Below, in pieces: positions 49,601 through 59,343 of a stretch of DNA of 64,000 nt. The DNA is from Sphaerolaimus hirsutus (lineage: Eukaryota > Nematoda > Chromadorea > Monhysterida > Sphaerolaimidae). The notes below the pieces were generated by a model. That model had not been told where the DNA came from, made no database searches, and worked only from the letters and a program-made list of their open reading frames with translations. The stretch spans positions 26,885,792 to 26,949,791 of the forward strand of contig OZ038456.1 in assembly GCA_964036195.1 (NCBI GenBank). The letters run 5' to 3'. Both the position numbers and the translations under genes were made by a program. Positions within the stretch are counted from its first letter, which is position 1, and every line of letters begins with the position of its first letter.

Positions 49601-51263
49601 CACATTGCCAACGGTAAACTTTGCGAATTCCGGTACGGTGCGTTCAACTGAGTCAAGCGAACCTCCAGTCGCATCTCTGGTCCACAGGAGCACTGGGGCG
49701 GGCAGGAAGTGGACGGGGGCGTAGCAGGTGGCCACGAAGGCGAGTCTGCTGCGCGGCGGCACCAAGCGCAGGTAGCGGTGCTTGTCGCCGCCGTCGTCCG
49801 AGCTGAGCAGCGGCGCCGTCTCGAAGCGACGCAGCCCGCACTGCACCAGCACGCGCTCCTGCCAACACGTGCACTTGCCAGCGCAGTTCACCTCTACTTG
49901 GACACGTGCCAATTACCGCATTTCTTCTAATAGAAGAGTGCCCTTACATTTTTTCGTCAATTTACCCACCCTTCGTTTAGATGGCTCAAATAAAGTCAAA
50001 GGTGTACTTTCCATTGGAGACGCTCTTCTATTGGAAACCCGTCCATCGTCTGACGTCTGGTATACTTGTACAAAAAACTTGTATTTATAAGAAAAAACCT
50101 AGGAAATTTCACATCCTTCAGTATAAATTTTATATTTATGCCCTTTATTTAACTTGGAAAATAAGCCCCCCCCCCCCCGATGCTAGGAGTGGTTCACCTT
50201 GGACTTGAGGGTGCCGTCGAAGTCAGGTCTGGGCGTGAGGAGCATGTTGCACACGGCCATCTTGCACTCGTGCCGCAGCAGACTCGCCAGCACCAGCGGC
50301 CGCCCAGGCCACACTTCTGCGAGCCCAGTGCCGTTTGATCCAAAGACAGGTGCACAAAGCACAAGACTGTAAACGCACCCAGCACAGTTTTGGGCACGCC
50401 CTCCACCAGCAGCCGCACTCGAGCGCCGTGCTGCGAGCAAAACGACACTTGACACTGCACTGACAGCTAAGCAAGGTGCTACGCGAACTAGTTTACCAGG
50501 ATTTTGACATTTGTAGAATGTTTTATGGATGTATGGTCCGTCAACTGAAATCTGAATTGACATTTTAACCAGTTGACATCGCATGCAAAGTAGGTGTGCG
50601 TGCCGCCACAGAAACCAGTGGCCCCACCTTGGCGCCCGTCTGTTTGTCCGCCTCTGCGAAGACTCTCTTGCGAGTTCTGCGGAAGTTCTCGAACTGGAAG
50701 ATTTTCGCGTACTCGGGGGGCAGGTTCTCTTTCTTGTCCCAAGTCGAGGTCCTGTAGCTGGCCAAGCCGCGGTACCTGCAGCACAAGTCAAATGTTGCAC
50801 AAGGGGTGCAGAAATGAACAAACTATTTTCTTTTCTTTTTTTTTGGGGGGGGGGGTCATATTCTTTTGATGTACGACAATGTTTCCGATTCGATTAAGCT
50901 TAAACTTCACTAAAAGCTAAAAACAACCACTAATTTCAGATGCCGACATGAAACTTTTGTTGGTTTTTATTTGACTTTAAAAACCCCTGATCAAACACTA
51001 CCTTTAGAACTTTTATAACTTTAGGTTTAGGCCCCGGATTTGACCTCATAGAATTTATATACAGTTACTCCGCCTAAAATTTTCTGAAACTTCTTGTAGA
51101 AAATCAGCGTATTTCAAAAATGGTAAAATTTGGCAAAAAAGTTGAATCAACAGCAAACAATGGCATCTACTTCTGGAAGCGGATCCTGGCGGGAGTGTCC
51201 GTGGGCGTGTCCACCTCGTCCGGGAACAGCAGCTGGTCCCGGTGCTGCCGCAGTCGCTCCGCC
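46613..51263 (-). CDS. TSR1: TSR1 unit D exons 12-19: C-terminal ribosome-biogenesis domain (DUF663)
   Basis: Residues about 429-740 form the most conserved part. Exons 12-13 give [20 protein letters not shown] joined to [19 protein letters not shown]. Exons 14-15 give [15 protein letters not shown] and [18 protein letters not shown], across an intron of only 62 nt (50317-50378). Exon 16 gives [16 protein letters not shown] and [14 protein letters not shown]. Exon 17 gives [17 protein letters not shown], exon 18 [20 protein letters not shown], and exon 19 [15 protein letters not shown], ending in a TAG stop at 46613-46615. The C-terminus is shorter than in vertebrates, ending just after the FPKGAY block. 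Relative to units B and C, exon 17 changes Asp to Tyr before RLVLKR, and exon 15 changes Leu to Pro. Confidence 0.92.
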
Positions 51264-54200
51264 CTGCGAGCACACTGGCGACACACTGCGCACGGGTGCA
51301 CAGGCAACGCAAAACAACACCTACTCGAGCATGTCTTCGGCGCCGGCATCAGTCCCCTCCAACTCCGCCCCCGCGTCGCCCGCCTCGTCGAGCGCCATCT
51401 GCGGAAAACAGAACAGGCATGCCACTGTACACGTACACTGGCACTGGCATTTTTTAAAGATATATTTTATTATTGGATTTTTTATCAAAACCGAAAAGCG
51501 AAAATCTTAAATAAAAACAGTTTTCGTGTTTTTCGTGCAGGCATCGTGCATTCCACCGCCAGTGCGCACTGTGAAAATAACATACAACACAAAGGATAAC
51601 TCACACTGGCCGCATCTGACTCATCCCCGTCGCTTTCCATCTGAAAAGTACAAAAATCACACGTTATCAGATCACAAATGGATCAGAAATTTTACAGGAA
51701 TTAGAAATTAGGTTTTGAAAATGTTTCGCAGTGTGAGGTTTTGCAGGTATTGTGGTGAGGTTTTGCAGGTAAGCAGCATGCCATTAAACTTATGTTTCAA
51801 GTTATAAATGAGAAGTATTTCGATTTAGATTGCCTTGTCATTTGACTGACCACTTTTAAGTGAACTACGCACTTGCTATCGACACGCATTTCGCTTACAA
51901 TTGCATGCGCTCAGTGGCGCGTCAAACTGAATGTAAACATGTGTGCCCTATGCCAGCGGAGGCAACGCAGAGCTACCTGGTGCTGCGGGGGCGTGTCCGA
52001 GTGCCGGGAGCCGGGCTCGGAGTGCTCGCTCATGCACTCGTCCCCGTCGCCCGCCAGCGAGCCCTCTGCGAGTACACCGAGTAGCCTTGCCGTTTGGCAA
52101 TTACGATCCATGCGACTAACACCAATTCGCTAATTCGAAAACTAAAATTTGAAAAATTCTTGAAAACGATTTCGGTGTCTGATTTTACAAAAACTGTTGA
52201 AAAAAGCGGTCACAGAAACTCCAAGAAAACCTATTTAAATCTACTAGAAAACATAATAAAATGTATTCAGATGCCAATTCCGTAAATCGACAAGTGCAAA
52301 AGTGAGTAAGGTAAGGGGTAAGTATATCGTTATGGAACGGTAAGTGACAGGTAAACCCAATAAGTAATACGAAAATTTTTAGATGCAAATACTTGTGACA
52401 AAAAAACCTCACTTGTCACTTGTCGACTTGACAAATCAGAGCCAGACCAGCGAAACAGCAGCCTGTGCCACATGCCAAGCAGAAGAGGGCCCACCTGTGC
52501 TGTTGGGCTCGGAGAGCCAGTGGAGCTGCGCGTCGGTGCTGTGCGGCTGGGGCTGCGCGTCGCTGGGGTGCGCCCGCTCCTCGCAGCGCACAAACGAACG
52601 CTGCCAAGTCTCTGCGGGGCACATGTGTTTGGCATAGATAGGCAGTTTCTGCACACATAGACTAAATATGTTATACTTGGCGGACCGAAAAGTATGCGCC
52701 CAAAATTATTTATGTCTTGGTCGAGCTGGACACTTATGTATGCACTAACACAAATTATAAGCGTAGTTAGAACTCAAAAGAAAAATAAAAAAGTTTTTTT
52801 TAAGGCGGAGTCGCGTACAAACGAGGAATGTTTTTTCCCGAAATATTTTTTCTTTTTTGCTGGAATAATTTTATGATGACGTCATGATGGAGTGTTTCCT
52901 TCAGAAAAATGCATAGCATGCGGTCCGCCGAGTATACATGCTTGGTTGCAAATCGCCTACACACACAGGTAGCGTTGATATTTCATCTCAAGTTTAAAAA
53001 ACAAGTCAAATTAATGAATAGATTTAAGACACCTTCTTGGATCCCTTTTTCCTTTATAAATACTAAATATTAATAACCCTAAATACAAGTCATTCAAAAA
53101 TATCGTATCCAAAAATCTCTCGGCAGGCAGCTTGTTTCAAAAGTAATGCACCGACCAGACTGGGGGTGCCACACGTCGATGGCCCTGAGTCGGTAGTCGC
53201 CCACGCCGACGATGTGTACCAACTGTTCTGGGACGATGTCTGCGCCGCGCACCACGCCGCTCACCAGCACGTCGCACGTCTGAGTCAATGCACTCTCACT
53301 CGGCGCACATCATTGGTGGGTCGAATATTGACACGATTTTTGTCATTTTTTGCATAAAATGATGATTTTATCATCTCCAGGGGCACTGAATCAACTTTTT
53401 AATTTTTTTAAATTTAGGAAAATAGTTTTATTTGGCAGCTTAAGGAAGTCGAATTTTTCAACTGGATAATTTTTCAGTTTCCGTGAAATATATTATCAGA
53501 AAAAAATGAAAACGTGGGTACGTGGAAGCACATTACCTGAATATTATTTACTGCAGCAACATATGAAAACACCCACCAATGTCAATTTGTGAGTGAAATT
53601 GCGCGCTTGCGCGCAAAATTTTTGCAAAATACCTAGCGCTTAGTACTAAAAATTTCGGCCGATGTTTTTTTAAAAAACGTTTCGGACCTCGTTTTAAAAA
53701 AAACACGTTTTTTAAATAAAACGTTTAAAAAAACATCGGCCAACCCTAGCCCCGACCCCCGTATTTTTCGGACCCAAAACCGCAAAGTAATCCCGCCACC
53801 CTAGCAGCACCTTTTCCTGAGGGTCATCCTGGCCGCACTGCTGCACATTCTCGGCCAGGAGCACGGCCCTCCCGCTCCTGAGCACCGGCAGCTTGACTTT
53901 GCTATCTCTGATGTGTCTGAGGATTTTGAGCACGTCGCCGTCGCTGTCCACCGAGCGCACGCCGTCGAACGGCAGCGAGCTGCGGCAAGTTTTTGTTTGT
54001 GTGGTGGCAGTTCCTCAAGTGGACAAGTGACAAGGAAAGGGTAGTTGTCACGCCAGAAAGTCAAGTGCCATATAAACGGATAAATGACAAGTATTATGAG
54101 TGACAAATCTACTTGTCTTTTATCACTGTGTTTGACAGTGGACATTTTTCTAGTCACACATTGCTTTCACTATTGGAGAATTTGGTGCATAAATTTTCGC

Positions 54201-57200
54201 GCGTCTCCCGCGTAAACATGAATCGTAGGGATGGAAAAACGCTTTTTTCAACGGCGCCCGCTTGAAAAAAGCTTTTTCTCTTTTTTTCAAACAATGTCCA
54301 GATTTCACCGTTTCGCTAAAACTGTGCCCATTTCACTCAGGCACACCAGAAAAGCACGCTGAGCTTACACACATGACAACACTGGACAGGTGCCAATCCC
54401 AGACCCTGTAAAATGTAAAATGTCAGGCAAAATGTCAAAAGTCATGTAAAATGCCATGGAAAATGACAAAACAAAACGTTTGCCGTTTTCCAGGTCATTT
54501 TACATGACTTTGCATGACATTTGCCATTTGACAGGGTTTCGTTTCGGACAGCCCCACTGGAACTGACAAGGACTTGATGAGCGCGTGCAGCTGGCCCTTG
54601 GCCTGGCCGGGGCTGGTGCCGGGCGGCAGCAGGTGCAGCGTGGTGCCGGGGCAGCCCTGCGCCACCGCCATCTGCAGCAGACTGCCGCAGCACGGAGCCA
54701 GCGACTGCCCCGGCGCCGGCCATTCCAGCAGTAGAGTGTCGCACACCTGCGAGCGGTTTGTGCTTGGGTGCAGCTGTTAGAGATAAGGTGCCACTTCCGC
54801 AACTCAAGTGGAGAAGTGAAAGCGCAAACGGTAAAGCAAAGTGAAATGACAAAAGCGAAGTGAAACGGCAAGTAAATTGGCGAAAGCCAAGTAAAATGAG
54901 AAGTGAAATGGCACATTTGTTTTTTAACTAGCCATTTCACTTGGCTTCTGCCGTTTCCGCTTTCACTTCTGCACTACCGGAACTGGCTCCAGATGACAGG
55001 GGTGAAACTGCTTTTTGGATTGGGAAACCATTTTATGATGCAATGGTTTATGATTTTATGGCACGAAACTTGACCTTAATTGACTCAACCCGACTCGTAG
55101 CAAAAAAAAACGTATGCCAAAAAACTAAACCAGAACTTTCAAATTGAAAAGATCTACAAGAATACAAAAACATACAGTTATCGTGTATCACACAACTAAT
55201 ACCCGTATTTTATGAAGTTACGTTAACACAATTCAAAGTGTAACCTTAAGCCAATCGAGCACGGCCAGGGGGTCGGCTGTGGCCAGAGGCACGAACGTGT
55301 AGCTGCACTTGTATCTGCTCGACCTGCGCCCCAGCAAAAAGCATTGCACTCAGCCTTGCAGCATTGCACTTTACCCGGCCGTCAAGTGACAAATGTCAGG
55401 TTCACATGTGAAACTTCAACTGTGAAACTTGTAAAATGTAAATTTTCTCATGACATTTGACACTTCACTTCACACTTTACGTGAGTCTGGCACCGGGTTT
55501 TATGCTTTGGGCATTTTTCACTGGGGTGATCCCAGGGGCCAATTGCGCATGTGGACAAGTGACAAGAAAGGTGGTAAGTGGTAAGTAAAGCTACGAGCAA
55601 TGACGTATCCAGGGGGGGGGGCTGCAGCCCCCCCCCCCCCCGCTCCCGGGGTCGGACTTGGAAAACACGGGGAAAATCAACTTTTGGTAGCAATTTTTAA
55701 GGTGTGGTGTAAAAATTTTTGCGCGCAAGCGCGCATTCGTCTCTCTCACAGAGGTATTATAGAAAATCGACCCTGTAATCTCAATTCCGGATTAAGTACA
55801 CTAAAGAGCGGCCTGTCGCTCTATATGTAGGTGTATTTACATACATAATAAGCGACTTTTGGCGCCAGCGCCAACGCCAATGGCGCCGTGGCGTGGTGCC
55901 TACAAATGGCGCCAGCGCCACGGCGCCATACCCTCACTTTATAGGTAAAGGCTGAGCCCCCCCCCCCCGTTCGCCGGACTCTGTGAACAAGCAGCCCCCC
56001 CCCCGCTCAAAAATCCTGGATACGTCCCTGGCTACGAGTCTTATCTCAAGTGACAAGCAAACCCAGAAGAGACATACATTTCCAATTAGAAACATACTCG
56101 TCACTTAACTTAACCACATAGCCTTATTGCACCACCCACCCCCTTGCCCAGAGGTCTCCTAGGGGGGGGGGGGCTGGGGGGGGCTGCCACCCCCAAATCG
56201 GCCAGCTATCTGTCTATTCCGAGAGCCGCTCAGCTATTTATCTATCCCGAGGCAAAATTTTTGGCTACTACCCCCAAAGACCCTCCCCCAAATCGCTCAG
56301 CTATCTATCTATCTGGAGTGGTTTTTGAGAAATTTTGCCCGAATTTTTGCTCAAAATCGGTAAGTTTCGCACCTTTTTATTGTTTTCCACCTTCAAAATC
56401 GTACTTTCTGACTATATACATCATTATATACCTATTTTGAGCCAATTTAAACCTACTTTTGGCTACTGTCAACTGATTATTAGCGATTTTTCCCCTTTCT
56501 GCCTTCTTAACCTTGAAAAAGCCTATATATTGTGCCCCCGCCAGCCCCCCCCCAGAAAAATGTTCAGCTATCTATATCTCCGGAGGAGCGATTTGCTATC
56601 TATCCAGCCCCCGCGAGGGCCAAAATCTTGGAGACCCCTGCCCTCGCCCCCTCACCACCTACATCGGCAAACCCCCCCAGCCCCCCCCCCACCTGCAAGT
56701 GACCATCTGCCGCTGTAGCGGCGGCGTGCAGTCGAGCTGGTTGTCGCAGGTGGCCAGCCGCCGCACCAGCGCAGCCGCCCTGCCGCCCGCCTCTGGCTCC
56801 GGGAGGAGTGAGATTACTGCCTGCGTCGAGGTACAGTGTGGCTAGGGTTAGGGATGGAAAAAAAGGGGGGGGTTGAAAGGGCCTGGGGTTTTTAAAAAAG
56901 CGTTTTTTCTAACAAAAAAAGTCCACACAATTCAAAATTTGCCTATTTGACAGTCAAAACACACTGCACTTTGCAGCACTACAGCCAAGCGTCTTTTCTT
57001 TGGGGACGTTTTGCTAATTTTAACTTTCAAAATATTGTTTTGGGCTTATAAATGTACTCATATACCTACTTTGAGCTATTTTTTTTACAAAATTTCAGAT
57101 TATTTTCTCTTTCCTCGTTCCACACCTTGAAAAACCCTACATATTGCAGGCTCCAACACCCCCTGAAAACTTGACAGCTATCACTCGCTGGGCAGAAACA

Positions 57201-58352
57201 ACTAGACAACTGGACAGCGCGTCACTGACCACCAGATGCGGCGGCAGGCCGTCGCCGCCCAGCCCCGTGGTTTGCCTGGCGCGCGCTGCCTTGTGCCGCT
57301 TGTGCAGGCGCGACTGCTGGGCCGCGTGCCGCCGCACCGCCTTGCTCACGCCGCCGCCGCGCCGCACTGACTTGCCGCCGCTGCGACCAGAGCAGCTCTC
57401 GCTGGTCAGGCGACCTGGGGTAATGTGTTTGGGGGTGGGGTACGTGGTCTGGGTGCCGATCACAGACCCTGTAAAACACTTTGTCAAAAGTCATGCAACG
57501 TGTCTAAAGTCATGTAAAATTTGTAGGGCATTTTACATGACTTTTGACACTTTGCATGATTACAGGTACTTATCCCCCCGTGGACAACTTGCCCCCGGAG
57601 TGTGTTGTATTAGCGTTTTGTCCGTGTTGCATTAGCGTTTTGTCGTGTTGCATTACCGTTTTGTCGTGTTCCATTAGCGTTATGTCCGCACGGACATAAC
57701 GCTTATGCATCACACCACGGGGGGAAGAAGTCCATGGGGGGAAACGTGAAGTTAACGACTTTGCATGACATTTGACGTTTTACAGGGTCTGGGACTGCCC
57801 CTGGGTAAAAATTGGATGAGAATTACAGGCACAATCCAAAGCGCTTTGCTTTGCAACCGGAAAATGAGAGATGGTGCTGCGGCCAATTCCGCAAGTTGAG
57901 AAGTAAAAAAGCGGTGAGTGATAAGTGGTAAAAAGCGAGTCATTTTAGGGTGAAAAATAAAAAGTAAAAAAATTCAGCCTACTTATCCACAGAATCTCAT
58001 CCTACGTCTTTTTGAATTTTTACTTCTCACTTCTCAATTGTTTTTTTTTACTTCACATCTGCGGAATTGATCTCCGGTCCAGCACCCCGTAAAATATCAG
58101 TCAAATTCGTCAAATTTCATGGCAAACTTCGCGTCAGGTAAATTTTTTAGTTTTACTGGGAATTTCACATTTTACGTGACACTTGACACATCCGAACAAC
58201 CAAACACTTGATCAACCAAACACAAAAGCATGCTAGCATCAGCCACCTTTGTTGGTGTTGGCGATGCGTCTGTTGGTGGCGTGCGTGCCCGAGTTGTGCG
58301 GCTTGTTGCGCTGCTTGAACGCGCCGCTCCGGTGCGCCGCCCCGTTGCGCAT
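46613..58352 (-). CDS. TSR1: TSR1, pre-40S ribosome maturation factor (unit D, full length, 19 coding exons)
   Basis: TSR1 is a GTPase-like protein related to Bms1. It binds late cytoplasmic pre-40S particles and keeps translation factors off the immature subunit. I joined these exons by GT-AG sites and reading phase: 58247-58352, 57230-57414, 56693-56820, 55245-55323, 54568-54746, 53811-53979, 53156-53279, 52495-52611, 51977-52065, 51605-51640, 51325-51398, 51171-51263, 50628-50775, 50379-50430, 50198-50316, 49677-49858, 48951-49082, 48526-48620, 46613-46728. They total 2223 nt, or 740 aa plus stop, slightly shorter than vertebrate TSR1 (about 800 aa). Every phase agrees across the joins. 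The start is the ATG at 58350-58352, ahead of a basic N-terminus ([12 protein letters not shown]) typical of the family. Conserved blocks include [30 protein letters not shown] and LYKRVFPKG. The oddity is the donor of exon 16, which has no GT in this copy, so whether D is functional is open. Confidence 0.93.
49677..49858 (-). other. TSR1: TSR1 unit D exon 16 with missing splice donor
   Basis: On the minus strand the exon ends ...CTCCTGTGGACCAG and continues AGATGCGACTGG, with no GT. In B (left edge 15664) and C (left edge 28081) the same exon ends GACCAG|GTGCCAGTCCC. There the GT is the terminus of a CAGTCCC-type MITE. Read through in D, the frame stays open for about 50 codons into the intron (to about 49514). 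Downstream GT sites, such as one at an AATGTGAGAAAT sequence, have the wrong phase for exon 17. Confidence 0.8.
51325..52611 (-). CDS. TSR1: TSR1 unit D exons 8-11: acidic linker
   Basis: These four small exons (117, 89, 36 and 74 bp) encode roughly residues 324-428, the variable acidic region of TSR1. Readable segments are [44 protein letters not shown] and [15 protein letters not shown]. The family has a longer D/E-rich stretch here in vertebrates, which accounts for most of the length difference. Support comes from phase-consistent GT-AG joins and from recurrence of the same four exons in all units. Sequence conservation alone would not identify them. Confidence 0.82.
53156..53979 (-). CDS. 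TSR1: TSR1 unit D exons 6-7: AARP2CN domain
   Basis: Exon 6 (53811-53979) encodes [17 protein letters not shown] and [12 protein letters not shown]. Exon 7 (53156-53279) encodes [20 protein letters not shown] followed by [10 protein letters not shown]. Together they match the AARP2CN module shared by Tsr1 and Bms1, at about residues 226-323. The intron between them (53280-53810) contains the right half of a hAT-type MITE ending at 53748. Exon 7 is present in all four units. Exon 6 occurs only here, so the duplicated segments break in this intron. Confidence 0.9.
53517..53748. mobile_element. Right part of a TAGGGTTGG-family MITE in TSR1 intron 6, unit D
   Basis: Ends CATCGGCCAACCCTA and is followed by GCCCCGAC, the flank that precedes the left part in unit A. 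Intron sequence homologous to 2960-3138 of unit A has been lost at its left edge. Confidence 0.8.
54568..58352 (-). CDS. TSR1: TSR1 unit D exons 1-5: basic N-terminus and GTPase-like region
   Basis: These exons encode residues 1 to about 225. Exons 1-2 give a very basic tail ([16 protein letters not shown], then [17 protein letters not shown]) ending in a PPHLV block, as in other TSR1 proteins. Exons 3-5 give the degenerate GTPase fold ([16 protein letters not shown], then VCDTLLLEW). I see no P-loop GxxxxGKS/T motif, which fits TSR1, since family members have lost nucleotide binding. The end of exon 2 is the least certain join: GTG|GTCAGT at 57229/57230 and CTG|GTGGTC three bases away both keep the frame. 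None of these exons recurs elsewhere in the window, so only unit D could encode a complete protein. Confidence 0.88.
55598..56030. mobile_element. hAT-type MITE (GACGTATCC family) in TSR1 intron 3, unit D
   Basis: Begins CAATGACGTATCCAGG and ends CCTGGATACGTCCCTG, flanked by exact GCTACGAG duplications at 55590-55597 and 56031-56038. Its interior holds a block of GGCGCC-type palindromes (55860-55930). Confidence 0.9.
56149..56640. mobile_element. hAT-type MITE (CAGGGGT family) in TSR1 intron 3, unit D
   Basis: Ends are CAGAGGTCTCC and GGAGACCCCTG, flanked by CCCTTGCC and CCCTCGCC (8 bp, one mismatch). It lies between exons 3 and 4. Confidence 0.85.
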
Positions 58353-59343
58353 CTCGATTACCGTCGCTGAAATGCACGAAGTAGCTTTAAAATGGCTAAA
58401 AATAGATATAGTATAACCATTTATATAGCCGGAAAGCACGATTTTGAATGTGAAAAACTATAAAAAGGAGCGAAAATTGGGGCAAAAGTTCTCAAAAACG
58501 AGTCCAGATAGATATAGCTGAGCCATTTGGGGGGGGGTCTTTGGGGGTAGTAGCCAAAAATTTTGCCTCGGGATAGATAGATAGCTGGCCGATTTGGGGG
58601 GGGGCAGCCCCCACCCCCCCCCCCTAGGAGACCCCTGATTGTGCGCGATTGACAAGGACATTTGTGAGTCATGTGACAAGTTAACTTGCAAGACTTGGTG
58701 ACTTAGTGACAAGTAATTTGATTTATTAGACATTTTCTCGACAGGTTTTTTACTAATTTACTTGCCACATCACTTAACACAAGATCTTATCACATCCATG
58801 CGGAATTTTTAATGAACATTTAAATAGATTGAAAACGGAATTGTGCATTACATACACAAATGGTTTATGACCAAGGTGTGAACGTCATCAGCGAGAATGT
58901 ATAAAGAATATACACATCTTGACACTTTCATTATTGCATGTAAGTGAAGTTAAAAAATTATGTACACTGCAAATCACGGAAAGGGGGTCTCCAATTTGAG
59001 AGGGTGGGCACAATGTTTGGGAATTACACAATTTTTGGATTTCGGTATCCATAATTCACTCCGGGTATTGATTCCTTCAGCTGACATTAAGATTTATTGC
59101 ACAAAAAAGACGCCGTTACAAGTGCACAAAACTACTTATTACAAACAATAGCGGCAACCCGATTTGTTATGACATCTATATTTCCAAGAAAAAAATAGAG
59201 AAACTGTGCAAACTGGATGAACCAGTGATAAGGTCAAATTCTTGGAGACCCCTGCCACGAAAAGTGCCATAAAATCAAGTGATGTAAATATCAAAAAGCA
59301 CCATAAACAAAAAATCACAGATAAAAGTGGGAATTCCGGAATA
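58353..59343. other. Spacer between TSR1 and the next minus-strand gene
   Basis: It contains a truncated CAGGGGT-family MITE ending GAGACCCCTG at 58636 and a CAAGTGACAAG-type fragment. The TSR1 promoter should lie here, but I see no clear TATA or initiator element. A possible acceptor (GCATTTCAG at about 58367) just 5' of the start codon would allow an upstream non-coding exon. Confidence 0.5.
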
